Below are positions 8,485 through 17,511 of a stretch of 64,000 nt of DNA, in pieces. Origin of the DNA: Lutimonas halocynthiae (GTDB lineage Bacteria > Bacteroidota > Bacteroidia > Flavobacteriales > Flavobacteriaceae). Below the pieces are notes generated by a model. It ran no database searches and was not told the origin of the DNA. It saw only the letters and a program-made list of their open reading frames with translations. The position numbers and the translations under genes are program-made. Numbering within the stretch: the stretch's first letter is position 1; every line of letters begins with the position of its first letter. The DNA lies in contig NZ_JAUFQO010000004.1 in the NCBI RefSeq assembly GCF_030409835.1, forward strand, positions 930,001 through 994,000, in the 5' to 3' direction.

Positions 8485-10209
8485 CTAGTTTTTTGAGTAC
8501 ACTTCTTTCCCATCAACAATAGTACTTTCTACCTTAGTTCCATAAATTTCGGTTATATCTATATCAAATAAATTTTGATCTAAGACAATCATATCGGCAA
8601 ATTTACCAACTGCTATTGATCCTAATTTATCTTCAACTCCTAAAACTTCTGCACCTCCTAAGGTTGTAATATATAATGCCTGTTCTAATGTAATCGCCTC
8701 AGCAACATTTATTTGTCCTGGCATGGTTTCATCAAATGGATTACTTCTGGTAATCATTGACTCTATGGCAATAAATGGATCTGGCGTAGGATTTGCCGTA
8801 AGCCAATCTGCTCCTTGGCCAACACTCAATCCGGATGCTAAAGCCGTCTTTATGGGATATGTTTTTGATGTTCGTTCTTTACCAACTGCTGTAATTAAAC
8901 CTGGTGTAGCCCCTGCATGAGGATACCAAATTGGCGGTGAAAAATCAATATTAACATCATTTAGTGCCGCTATTCTAGGAATATCATCAACTGATAGCAT
9001 GGTATTATGAGCCACTTTGTGATGGGTTCCGCTATCTCCATTGGCTTTTTTCATCGCTTCTAATGCATCAATAACAAGTCGAATAGTACCATCACCCATC
9101 GCGTGAACATGGACTCCTACGCCCCAACTATCAAACATTTTAAAGGCCTCAGTAAATTCTTCTACTGTCATATTAGCGCCTCCATAAAAACCCTCTTCGC
9201 CTGCAAATTCTTTTTCGTATGGTTGTAAAAGCAGTGAAGTTCCTGAGAAAGGACCTCCATCAGCAAATATTTTTACATAATTGGGATAAATAAAATCTGA
9301 GGCGTATTTCTCCCTTGTTTTAATCTGATTCTCAATATCATCTAGTGAGTAAGCTAAATTTAAAGTTGTTTTCCAATCCCAGCTGACAAATACACGTTCT
9401 TTCAACCTGTTATTATCTTCTAATTGTTTTAAGGCCTCTATCGGCACCTTATGACCTTCTGCTGTTTGCTGTGAAGTAATTCCATACGACAAAAAGGTGT
9501 CAAATATACCATAGATCGTTTCGCCGTAATCCGCAACCTGTGCTTGTGGAATAACTTGTTCAACCATTTGAATCGTTTGTTCGTTAATTGTACCTGTTGG
9601 TTCACCTGTTTTAGGATCTTTGTGTATTACAATAAGTTGACTCGTTTCAGTGTCTTTAGTAATTCCAGCTAATTCCATGGCTTTGGAATTGAGCCACATG
9701 CCGTGTCCGGTCTGGTCTAAAAGTGCGACAGGACGATCAGGTACAATATCATCCAACCATTCTTTTCTAGGACTATTTTCAGGGAAAAGGCCTAATAACC
9801 ATTGGCCGCCAATAATCCATTCTTTATCAGGGTTCTCAATAGCGTAGTTCTTTACCATGTCAAGAATTTTCTCCTTAGAATCAACCCCATCCAGTTGTAA
9901 GTTCATGTCTCCATACCAAGGAGTAATAAAGGGATGCGCATGTAAATCAAATACACCTGGCATAACAAATTGCCCATTTAAATCTACAACCTTTGTGCTT
10001 TCTCCAGTTAAGGCTTCAACCGCTGCAGTTGAGCCCACCGTTATAAATTTTCCGTCCTTTATGGCAACAGCTTCTGCCCAAGGTTGGGCATCATTAACGG
10101 TATAAATTTTACCATTGGTATAAATCGTGTCAGCGGTTTCTTTAGACGCATCTGCGCAGGCAAGCACAAGTGTGAATGCAAGTAAGAATAGTGTAAATTT
10201 AGATCTCAT
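8485..10209 (-). CDS. Amidohydrolase family 3 (YtcJ-like) lipoprotein
   Basis: 574 aa. Lipobox LVLACAD with the acylated Cys at 18, so it is exported and membrane-anchored. It opens TIYTNGKIYTVNDAQPW, the usual start of YtcJ-type metal-dependent hydrolases, followed by the metal motif FDLHAHPF, then KIFADGGPF, a His pair in VGVHVHAMGD, KVAHNTM and the late Asp in GQGADWL. The C-terminal strand region (SIAVGKFADMIVLDQN) is the composite beta-sandwich typical of the superfamily. Substrate unknown; amide or N-acyl hydrolysis is likely from the family. It is a single leftward gene, 143 bp after the BLUF cyclase gene. Confidence 0.88.
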   Translation of the reverse strand: MRSKFTLFLLAFTLVLACADASKETADTIYTNGKIYTVNDAQPWAEAVAIKDGKFITVGSTAAVEALTGESTKVVDLNGQFVMPGVFDLHAHPFITPWYGDMNLQLDGVDSKEKILDMVKNYAIENPDKEWIIGGQWLLGLFPENSPRKEWLDDIVPDRPVALLDQTGHGMWLNSKAMELAGITKDTETSQLIVIHKDPKTGEPTGTINEQTIQMVEQVIPQAQVADYGETIYGIFDTFLSYGITSQQTAEGHKVPIEALKQLEDNNRLKERVFVSWDWKTTLNLAYSLDDIENQIKTREKYASDFIYPNYVKIFADGGPFSGTSLLLQPYEKEFAGEEGFYGGANMTVEEFTEAFKMFDSWGVGVHVHAMGDGTIRLVIDALEAMKKANGDSGTHHKVAHNTMLSVDDIPRIAALNDVNIDFSPPIWYPHAGATPGLITAVGKERTSKTYPIKTALASGLSVGQGADWLTANPTPDPFIAIESMITRSNPFDETMPGQINVAEAITLEQALYITTLGGAEVLGVEDKLGSIAVGKFADMIVLDQNLFDIDITEIYGTKVESTIVDGKEVYSKN

Positions 10210-10352
10210 ATTATATTTGGATTTTATGAATGGAAATCGACTCTAAATACTTCGCTCTTCTAAAATATTCGATTCATCACGATGCAAAAGGATCATCTGC
10301 TTCAGCAGTTAAAACCAATTCAGCATATTCTGATGATTTTTCTTATAAAAGT

Positions 10353-11381
10353 TTACGATTGATTATCAAATATATCCCCTTTATGACCATTGACTAATTC
10401 ATGATCAATAGAAAACACTTCACTCAAGCCTTGCTTACCTTTAAGACTATATTCGCCGAGGCTTCTGAAAATCCAGGGTTCTTTTGTGCCTTGCTGAAGT
10501 GATTCAGATAAAACCAATAGGCATTTAACTTCCCTTGCCAATCCTTCTAATCGCGAAGAAACATTCACCGCGTCACCTATTATTGTGTAATCGGTTTTAT
10601 ATTTAGAACCCATATTACCTTCAATTACATCCCCTCGGGCAAGTCCAAAACTGGAATTTAAGAACTTTAGTGGCGAGTTTTTATCTGCGTTTTTGCGTAT
10701 ATCTTTTAATTCTTTTAATATCTCTAAACATGAATGTATCGAATTATCTGCTTGATGCTCATTAAAATATGCCATCAAACCATCTCCCATAAATTTATTA
10801 ACCTCCCCGCCATTCTTGAGAATGATACGGCTGCAAACTTCAAAATAAGTGTTTAAAATTAGAAGCGTCTCATCCAAAGTCGTTTTTTCACTTATCGCAG
10901 TATAGGATATAATATCAGCAAAAAGGATTACTCTTTTCAAAGGCACAGGCTTTACAGTAAGCGGATTTATGCCTTCATTAAGTATTTTAAGTATAGTTGG
11001 TTGTGTATATCTTTCTACAATAGAATGGCTTTCAACAACCGATTGTAGTAAAATTTTAATTGGACGTAACAAATCATCAACATTATTATCAAGATTGATG
11101 GTTTTCATGTGCCATTGCGGAAAAAGTCTTTCTTTTATGTCATATTCAGTTTTTAGCCTAAGTACATCATGATGCCTTTTGTCTTTTCCAATTTTTTCAT
11201 ATAGCTTATCAACTACTTCATCGTCACCCTCAATAATCTGGAAAAACATTTTATCAAAAAATATCAACGTACCGGTAATATCAATACGGCTATTGTTTCG
11301 ACTGGAAACAGTACCAATCGATTCAATTTCATCAGACGAAATCGGGGTGGTTAATTTACTTATATATACTATCCTTTTCAT
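10353..11381 (-). CDS. BLUF-domain class III adenylyl cyclase (putative photoactivated)
   Basis: 342 aa. Residues 1-95 form a BLUF flavin photoreceptor: Tyr6 (IVYIS), Asn30 (RNNSRIDITG), Gln48 (MFFQIIEG), Trp90 and Met92 (FPQWHMK) occupy the positions that contact FAD and drive the light switch. A short linker leads to a class III nucleotidyl cyclase (about 148-330) with metal-binding Asp156 (LFADI) and Asp200 (KFMGDG). Lys196 and Asp264-Tyr265-Thr266 are the residues that read adenine, and Asn273 and Arg277 stabilise the transition state. From memory these sit one residue before their counterparts in the Beggiatoa bPAC enzyme. It should make cAMP in blue light in the cytosol. No cAMP effector gene is nearby. 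Confidence 0.92.
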   Translation of the reverse strand: MKRIVYISKLTTPISSDEIESIGTVSSRNNSRIDITGTLIFFDKMFFQIIEGDDEVVDKLYEKIGKDKRHHDVLRLKTEYDIKERLFPQWHMKTINLDNNVDDLLRPIKILLQSVVESHSIVERYTQPTILKILNEGINPLTVKPVPLKRVILFADIISYTAISEKTTLDETLLILNTYFEVCSRIILKNGGEVNKFMGDGLMAYFNEHQADNSIHSCLEILKELKDIRKNADKNSPLKFLNSSFGLARGDVIEGNMGSKYKTDYTIIGDAVNVSSRLEGLAREVKCLLVLSESLQQGTKEPWIFRSLGEYSLKGKQGLSEVFSIDHELVNGHKGDIFDNQS

Positions 11382-11516
11382 TTTTACTTTTGGATGCTGC
11401 GGTTGAAAAAAGTCAACTATTTACTTAGCTTGTTTTGAGCTATCTAAAGCTCGCATTTTTCTTTTGAAAATTGTTAATTGACATTCTGTTATCAGCTAAT
11501 ATAGTTAAATTTCACC

Positions 11517-11536
11517 TAAATCCCGAAAGGGATTTA
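11517..11536. repeat. Hairpin with GAAA loop
   Basis: TAAATCCC (11517-11524), a GAAA loop and GGGATTTA (11529-11536) form an 8-bp perfect stem. There is no T-tract, so it is not an ordinary terminator. It lies about 90 bp before a second hairpin that does have one. Confidence 0.5.
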
Positions 11537-11622
11537 AGGGTAATTCTTTGATTCCTTGCTAATATGTATCATTTTTTTCATGATGTTTAATAGCCAGGAT
11601 GGATAAGAAACATTTTTGGGGC

Positions 11623-11648
11623 AGGGTATTGACTACCCTTTTTTTTTA
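11623..11648 (+). terminator. Terminator-like hairpin without an obvious upstream gene
   Basis: AGGGTA (11623-11628) pairs with TACCCT (11634-11639), then a long T run. It is oriented for rightward transcription, yet no rightward coding gene precedes it; the BLUF cyclase reads leftward. It could end a small RNA that includes the hairpin at 11517-11536, or be a remnant. Confidence 0.45.
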
Positions 11649-11691
11649 AAAGAGAATGATGCTCATGAACATATTTCAAACCAGCTTCGGT

Positions 11692-11910
11692 TTATAGAAA
11701 GAGCAGGATTAGACAATCATTGAATATAAGCTTTTGTTCTCCGAGATTCACATTCATGTTTACATGAAATGTTTCATTTACTTCCTTATTGAATCCGGCA
11801 ATTTTCAGGCCATCAATTTGGATTAATTGAGGTACATAATAACCTGCTGACAGCCTATTCGAGACATATTGATGAAAAGATTCTGAAACCAATAAATCTA
11901 GTGATGAGCT
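11692..11910 (-). pseudogene. Short open frame, possible gene remnant
   Basis: The frame bounded by an in-frame TAA at 11911-11913 encodes about 72 residues of protein-like composition (for example YYVPQLIQIDGLKIAGFN and HVNMNVNLGEQ). It has no ATG; only a TTG at 11892 could start it. Upstream of the stop the same frame continues RIIRMPQAIKENA, so an interrupted older gene is possible. No family recognised. The surrounding 11382-12036 region otherwise holds only the two hairpins. Confidence 0.25.
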
Positions 11911-12036
11911 TTACGCATTTTCTTTTATGGCTTGAGGCATTCTAATAATTCTTGTGAATCATAAATCAGCCAAAAATTCTATCTCAACTATTTATTTGTA
12001 AAAAAATCGTAAATTGAGCATTAAATAATTCCCATT

Positions 12037-12216
12037 ATGTTACAAAATATTAGCAAAACGGATAAGGTATTATTGGTTTTAGCCCTTGGTACTCTGATCT
12101 TTTCAGAATTAATGTGGTTTCAAGGTGAAAAAGACGGAGCTTTATTTGTTGGACTTTGGGTCCCTTCAATACTTGGATTTGCAATTTATCTAAAACTTAT
12201 AAGAAAAGGCAAATGA
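12037..12216 (+). CDS. Small two-helix membrane protein
   Basis: 59 codons from ATG 12037: MLQNISKTDKVLLVLALG..., then ELMWFQGEKDGALFVG and FAIYLKLIRKGK. There are two hydrophobic helices with a short polar loop and a basic C-terminal tail. Its stop overlaps the ATG of the next tiny gene (ATGA), which argues that both are translated. Comparable small membrane proteins accompany sodium/solute symporters in other bacteria, but no symporter follows here, so that link is only a guess. Confidence 0.55.
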   Translation: MLQNISKTDKVLLVLALGTLIFSELMWFQGEKDGALFVGLWVPSILGFAIYLKLIRKGK

Positions 12217-12308
12217 TCGAATTCATCCCATACGCAGCAGGAGTCGTTACACTAGGTTTTGGAATTGCTTTTTATTTCTTTTTAGAGGAAATTCGCAATA
12301 GTAATTAG
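12213..12308 (+). CDS. Tiny single-helix membrane protein
   Basis: 31 codons beginning MIEFIPYAAGVVTLGFGIAF and ending EEIRNSN: one transmembrane helix with acidic and polar residues after it. The start overlaps the stop of the 59-codon gene by 4 nt, a sign of translational coupling. No function can be assigned. The next gene is convergent. Confidence 0.5.
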   Translation: MIEFIPYAAGVVTLGFGIAFYFFLEEIRNSN

Positions 12309-12493
12309 GTCTCTGTTTTCTGAAAATTAAATAGAGTTCTATAATGTTCAAATGAAAGCGTTAAAAGACACCTATCTAACACGCTAAAACTGAGCCATGA
12401 TATTTTAAATGATCATATCAAAGGCTAACATATATCCGATTTCTTTATTCCACTTTTCACAGTTTTTGTCCTTTTTGATCTGCTCAATACAAT

Positions 12494-13924
12494 TCAATAA
12501 CCCATCCAAATTGCCAGGAACATCGTCAAGCCTGCCATAAGCATCAGGATCAGAAATAAAGGCAGCACAAAGCGAAACCATTTTTCGAAAGGAACGGCCG
12601 CCAATCCTAACATGGCCATTAACACCCCATTGGTTGGAATAACAATATTTGAAATTCCGTCACCCAACACAAAAGCCAGTACAGCCGTTTGTCTTGAAAT
12701 CCCCAACAAATCAGCTAAAGGTGTCAACAAAGGCATAGACACAAGTGCCTGGCCAGAGGCTGATGGGATGAAAAAATTCAAAGTTGATTGAAAAACAAGC
12801 ATGCCTTCACCAGCAACAAATTTTGGAAGCTCCATTAAATTATTAGAAGCTGAGGCTAAAATCGTGTCAATGATATAACCCTCCTGCATCACAACCGATA
12901 TGCCTCGAGCCACACCAACAACCAGCGCCGGAACAATCATTGTACCCAGGCCTTTCACAAAAGCGTTCATCGCAGCGTCACCAGACAGGCCACTGATCAG
13001 AATGACCACAATTCCTATACCGATAAAGCCTCCGGTCATCTCAATCAAACCCCAGCCAATTGTCTGGACAGATATCATGATAATTGAATAGCCGATCACA
13101 AGAACGGCCAAGATCCAAAAATGTTTGGAACTGAATTTTTCTTCTTCAATGTGTTGCATTCCTTCAATTTCATAAGACCCTTCTGGCGCCAATGATTTGG
13201 TTTTATGCTGTTTGACCCTTTTCCCATATCGCATTAGGTAACTAAAACCAAGAACCAAAAACACAATAAAAAGAACCACTCTCAAGCCCATTCCACTACC
13301 CAAAGGAAGCTCTGCGATTTGCTGGGCAATAGTCACATTAAACGGATTAGTAATCGCTGCGGTCCAACCGATGAACATAGGTAAGGCGATCAATGCAAAA
13401 CCAAACATCCTATCATAACCAAACTCTTTGGTCAGCAATATAAAAATGGGGATCAAAGGAATTAATTCAGAGGCAATTCCCATAAAGGAACTTGCCATGG
13501 AAACAGTCAGGTAGATCAAAAAGAATAGTGTTGTAGGGGCCTGCCGAAATCTTTGTATTAAGAAAAATAACACTGCATTGATGGTTCCGGTATGCATGAC
13601 AATATTAAAAATAGCACCTGCTATAAAAACAAAAAATATCAAAGCGGCTGATTGCTGCATCCCTTTTGGAATAGCCGTTAATAAGCCTGTTAATGAAATT
13701 GGTGAGGCCTTTCCTTCAACCTCTTCATTAAAAAAAATACCTTTTACAGAAAAATGCTTGGGCAGTTCTTTATAGCTGCCAGGCACTACAACGCTTTGTT
13801 CTATTTCACCAAACTTTCGTGTAGTCCGTTCAAAGGAGCCGGAAGGAACGATATATGTCAATAAAGCACAAAATAGAATAATGACAGAGAGAAAGATAAA
13901 GACATGTGGAATCTTAAATGTCAT
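12494..13924 (-). CDS. YfcC/DcuC-type integral membrane carrier
   Basis: 476 aa and about 12 hydrophobic segments. The N-terminus (MTFKIPHVFIFLSVIILFCALLTYIVPSG, with PSGSFER) is typical of the YfcC family in the C4-dicarboxylate/arginine-lysine carrier group. Conserved PSASGQALVSMPLLTPLAD and GISRQTAVLAFVLGDGISN segments lie in the second half. It is an inner-membrane transporter, probably for an organic acid or peptide; the substrate is not readable. It lies 50 bp after the sulfatase gene on the same strand, so they may form an operon. Confidence 0.85.
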   Translation of the reverse strand: MTFKIPHVFIFLSVIILFCALLTYIVPSGSFERTTRKFGEIEQSVVVPGSYKELPKHFSVKGIFFNEEVEGKASPISLTGLLTAIPKGMQQSAALIFFVFIAGAIFNIVMHTGTINAVLFFLIQRFRQAPTTLFFLIYLTVSMASSFMGIASELIPLIPIFILLTKEFGYDRMFGFALIALPMFIGWTAAITNPFNVTIAQQIAELPLGSGMGLRVVLFIVFLVLGFSYLMRYGKRVKQHKTKSLAPEGSYEIEGMQHIEEEKFSSKHFWILAVLVIGYSIIMISVQTIGWGLIEMTGGFIGIGIVVILISGLSGDAAMNAFVKGLGTMIVPALVVGVARGISVVMQEGYIIDTILASASNNLMELPKFVAGEGMLVFQSTLNFFIPSASGQALVSMPLLTPLADLLGISRQTAVLAFVLGDGISNIVIPTNGVLMAMLGLAAVPFEKWFRFVLPLFLILMLMAGLTMFLAIWMGY

Positions 13925-13974
13925 ATGATTTGTTGTTAGTTGTATTCATAGAATAATTAGAAAAATGGACTTCA

Positions 13975-15666
13975 TTAAAATGACTTTAATTTTGGTGGCT
14001 TTGCATAAGCAACTGCTTTATCAGGTAAAACGACACCATTTTTTTTAGCATAATCCTCATATTTTTCTATGAGCTCCTTAAGCTTTTCTGGATTTTCAGC
14101 CGCTAGATCAATTTGTTCTGACATGTCATTTTTTAAATTATAAAGTTGCCATTCTGCTGTGCCATAAGGAACTGGTAGTTTTAAAATTTTCCATTCGGCA
14201 GACCTATAAGTAAGCATCCCATAAATTTCAAAGCCAAATTCTCGCTCCTGTGTGCTTCTATTTGTCCAATTAGAAAGTTGTGATATCCCTTGCATTGGCA
14301 GTACAGGGTGGCCTTTGTATTCTGATGGATGCTCCGCTTGAGCCAATTCAAGAAAAGTAGGCATAAGGTCAGAAATATAGCTAAACCCATCAAGTTGTGT
14401 AGGTACTATATTAAATGAATTAGGCATCTTAACAATACAAGGCACACGCATACCACCTTCGGTTGGATATCCTTTGGTTAATCGGAAAGGGGTATTAGCC
14501 GCCCATGCCCATGCCGGACCTATATCGGTAGCCGAATTTGGAAACCCTTTGTTTTCATTAGAATTATCAAACGATTTTAAGTGTGCTTCAACTTCACCAC
14601 CCAGCGCTGCATAATCCATAATGGTCGTTTTACTAGCGCCATTATCAGAAACAAAAACAATCATGGTATTGTCATATGCTCCCGTTTTTTTCAAATGGTC
14701 TATTACACGTCCAATACTCATGTCCATATAATCAATCATGGCTGCGTACACTTCCATGTCTCTAGATCGAGATGCTTTTTGCTCATCTGTTAAATTATCC
14801 CACTGTTCCAGCCATGCTGGATAAGGAAATAATTCTTGATCACTTGGCACCAAGTTTAACGCTTGCATACGCTTGAGTCTCTCTTGCGCCAATTCAACCC
14901 AGCCATTTTCATATTTACCTTTGTATTTTTCTATATATTCTTTTGGAGCATGTAGAGGATTATGCGGGGCCGTAAAAGCCAGATACGCAAAAAAAGGTTT
15001 TTCACTTTTCGCATCTGCTTTTATGTAGGATATAATACTATCGGTATAATTCTTTGATGAGTAGAAATCAGATGGTAATTCCTTAATTATTTTTCCATTT
15101 ACTGAATACGGACTTGCCTTTCCAGGGATGAGGGGCGTATTGTCAGACCAATGGCTCGCTCCTCCAGCCAACATAGAAAATGTTCTGTCAAATCCTCTGG
15201 CGTGTGGTCTTGTTTCTTCTTTTTTGGCGCCTAAGTGCCATTTTCCAGCCATATACGTATTGTATCCTGATTCTTGTAATACTTCAGCAACGCTTACTAC
15301 ATCAAAGTTTAAATAGCCTTCATACCCTCTCTTTCCTCGTTGATTTTCAGCGATCACCTCATACATGGTGCCCAGACCCGCTAAGTGATTGTCCATTCCT
15401 GAAAGGAGTGCTGACCTTGTTGGTGCACAATTTGGCGCTACATGAAAATCAGTTAATTGTAATCCTTCACTGGCGAGGGCATCGATATTGGGTGTCGGTA
15501 TTTCTCCACCATAACTTGAGAAATCAGAATATCCTGCATCATCTGCCATGATGAGAAGAATATTAGGCCTTGATTCAGTGGTCTCTTCTTTTTTTGTTGT
15601 GCATGCATATACAGTTATAAAAATAAACAAATACAATAGTTGACTTTTTCTGGAAATTCCATTCAT
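13975..15666 (-). CDS. Arylsulfatase-type sulfatase lipoprotein (family S1)
   Basis: 563 aa. The N-terminus has a lipobox (ITVYAC, Cys21), so it is exported and anchored. NILLIMADDAGYSD supplies the metal Asp42/Asp43. The formylglycine motif C80-A-P-T-R84 (CAPTRSALLSG) follows and needs conversion by a sulfatase-maturating enzyme, which is not in the window. Further catalytic signatures are GKWHLG, APHNPLHAP and VSDNGAS. The length fits the larger arylsulfatases. It removes sulfate esters from an unknown, possibly algal or steroid/aryl, substrate. No glycoside hydrolase or SusCD pair is nearby, so this is not a typical polysaccharide locus. It is followed by the YfcC carrier. Confidence 0.9.
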   Translation of the reverse strand: MNGISRKSQLLYLFIFITVYACTTKKEETTESRPNILLIMADDAGYSDFSSYGGEIPTPNIDALASEGLQLTDFHVAPNCAPTRSALLSGMDNHLAGLGTMYEVIAENQRGKRGYEGYLNFDVVSVAEVLQESGYNTYMAGKWHLGAKKEETRPHARGFDRTFSMLAGGASHWSDNTPLIPGKASPYSVNGKIIKELPSDFYSSKNYTDSIISYIKADAKSEKPFFAYLAFTAPHNPLHAPKEYIEKYKGKYENGWVELAQERLKRMQALNLVPSDQELFPYPAWLEQWDNLTDEQKASRSRDMEVYAAMIDYMDMSIGRVIDHLKKTGAYDNTMIVFVSDNGASKTTIMDYAALGGEVEAHLKSFDNSNENKGFPNSATDIGPAWAWAANTPFRLTKGYPTEGGMRVPCIVKMPNSFNIVPTQLDGFSYISDLMPTFLELAQAEHPSEYKGHPVLPMQGISQLSNWTNRSTQEREFGFEIYGMLTYRSAEWKILKLPVPYGTAEWQLYNLKNDMSEQIDLAAENPEKLKELIEKYEDYAKKNGVVLPDKAVAYAKPPKLKSF

Positions 15667-15850
15667 TTTAAATCATTTGATTGAACGATAATCGTAAATC
15701 TTTTGTGTAAAAGAGTATTCTATTTTCTCAGTAGCACTGAGGCACCTAGATCTCTTGTCTTTAAATATAAGAATTAATATACAGAAAGGCCCGGGCATAT
15801 TATTACAGCTGGGGCCTTATGATCTTAGCAGCCTTTTTCATTTCATGCGA

Positions 15851-17044
15851 CTAAAATCTAAAGGGAACAAACCCTATGCCAAATTCACCCCAGTCAGCGC
15901 GTGAAAAATCTCTGGTCTTTAATCCGATTTGTGCAAAGAACCAAGGCGTGATGTCATACCTAAATGCAGCGCGCATATAGGTAGGTTCCTTGTCCTTGTC
16001 ATCTTCAAGGTAAGCCCCGAATTGGAATCGAGTTGTGAATTTTCCAAACATGAAATCATACCCAATATGAAGCCCTATCAGGTCAGTATCATCAGGGTAT
16101 TCAACTTTAAGGCTTTCATCATAAAAATAGTCGAGGCCAACAGAAATGCCATGCATCGTATTGAATTTATACCTGTAATCTAATACTCCCGAAAAGACAG
16201 CATAACGCTTACTAGTTCCCAGGTCCTCATTGTTCTGTACCGAACCAAAACCAAAATAGGTTTCAATACTATTTTCTCCAATCCAACTGTTTTTACTCTT
16301 CCTGGGCCTTCTAAATCTTGATGGCAAGATATCTCTTGAATAGGCATCATTGTCGATGAACTTTTGATCAGCATTGTAATGATACCTGAAAGCCAAATGA
16401 GCTCCATACATGTTTAATCCAAGATTCGGAACAGTAATCCTTCCCACACTAAAATGAGTAAAATCAACTCCATAAAGCAAATCCAACTCTCTGGTCACCT
16501 TATAGGCCGCACCAAAACTCAAGTTTAAATACAAGGCAAAAGGCGATGCTATTGCGTCGTTATCTGGGTTCTCATCATTGTCATAGGGCTTTAGGTTATA
16601 AGTAATACCTAATGACGGACTGACCTCCCAAACATTGCGTTTCTCAGAGCGGCTTAGTTGCCAATTGATAAAACCAAATAGCGCATTGGGTTTGCCAAGA
16701 ATTTCAGGATTTCCAATAAATCCTGAATAATAGCCCACACCATATGAAGGATAGCCGCTTTCGCTGATCCAACCTGTACTATCTTTAGATTGCCAGGCAT
16801 ACCGAACCTCAACAGCTCCATAGCCACTTTTGACAGTTTCAGTTAGTGCTGTTCCATTATATAAATGATATCCTGAATGCCCCTTGACCTCTATATAACG
16901 AAATCGACCGTAATTGTCAATGTTCTTAACTTCGTCAAAAGAAATCAACTTTTTTTGTGCATAAGCAGAAATCGCAAATAGGGCAATGCCTGTTAACAGG
17001 AAAAGCCGCTTTAAAAAAGAGATTTTGAAAACTTGGAAGTCCAT
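15851..17044 (-). CDS. PagL/acyloxyacyl-hydrolase-like outer-membrane beta-barrel protein
   Basis: 397 aa with a signal peptide (hydrophobic LFLLTGIALFAISAYAQ) and many amphipathic strands. The first 230 residues resemble the lipid A deacylase PagL as seen in Bacteroidota: GYYSGFIGNPEILGKPNALFG, a mid-barrel segment, then DFTHFSVGRITVPNLGLNMYG, where H-x-S matches the PagL catalytic His-Ser pair. In PagL, as I recall, a Glu lies 14 residues after the His; here that position is Asn. The last 150 residues add a second barrel-like region ending FGIGFVPFRF. It is probably an outer-membrane protein; deacylase activity is doubtful. Confidence 0.65.
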   Translation of the reverse strand: MDFQVFKISFLKRLFLLTGIALFAISAYAQKKLISFDEVKNIDNYGRFRYIEVKGHSGYHLYNGTALTETVKSGYGAVEVRYAWQSKDSTGWISESGYPSYGVGYYSGFIGNPEILGKPNALFGFINWQLSRSEKRNVWEVSPSLGITYNLKPYDNDENPDNDAIASPFALYLNLSFGAAYKVTRELDLLYGVDFTHFSVGRITVPNLGLNMYGAHLAFRYHYNADQKFIDNDAYSRDILPSRFRRPRKSKNSWIGENSIETYFGFGSVQNNEDLGTSKRYAVFSGVLDYRYKFNTMHGISVGLDYFYDESLKVEYPDDTDLIGLHIGYDFMFGKFTTRFQFGAYLEDDKDKEPTYMRAAFRYDITPWFFAQIGLKTRDFSRADWGEFGIGFVPFRF

Positions 17045-17511
17045 GATCTTCTCTTACATTTTGTACAACACGTTATTAAGGGTGAAATAACTCCATTTCC
17101 TATAGAAATTTACAGGATACCATGTGATTTTTATTAACACGAGGTAATATCTTATTTTCAAACGAGAATAAAAATGACAACCATCATATCTCAAAAAATA
17201 CCATTTGAAGCTATAAAGGAGCGCTGTTTACCCCCTCCTATCCTTCTCACATCATCATCTATTTCCTTCTGAACTATCTTTCTGTTTAGGCTGGCCATTT
17301 TCACAACGTCGTTATAGTTCTGAGCGCACATGGATAAGGCCTTAACTATACTTTAATACAGATAACATGGCTTTAATTATCAGTTTTATATCTAATTAGA
17401 AATCAACTTTACTTTTCCATAGTAGATAAGCTTATTTAACGAAAAAACTAATTAACCTCAATAGCCCATTAAGTTGTATCTTGATGGTCTAACCAATACT
17501 TTATAACTATT
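17045..17511. other. Intergenic region, nothing clear
   Basis: A 467-bp divergent region between the PagL-like gene and the SnoaL-like lipoprotein gene. I saw no hairpin with a T-tract, no open frame with coding character and no consensus promoter. The nearest promoter-like sequence is TACTTTAT just before the 17512 ATG, with a TTG about 20 nt upstream, which is weak. Confidence 0.3.

Noticed and set aside
15180-15551. 123-codon open frame on the plus strand
   Set aside because: It is antisense to the sulfatase, including its catalytic CAPTR region, with no independent coding signal.
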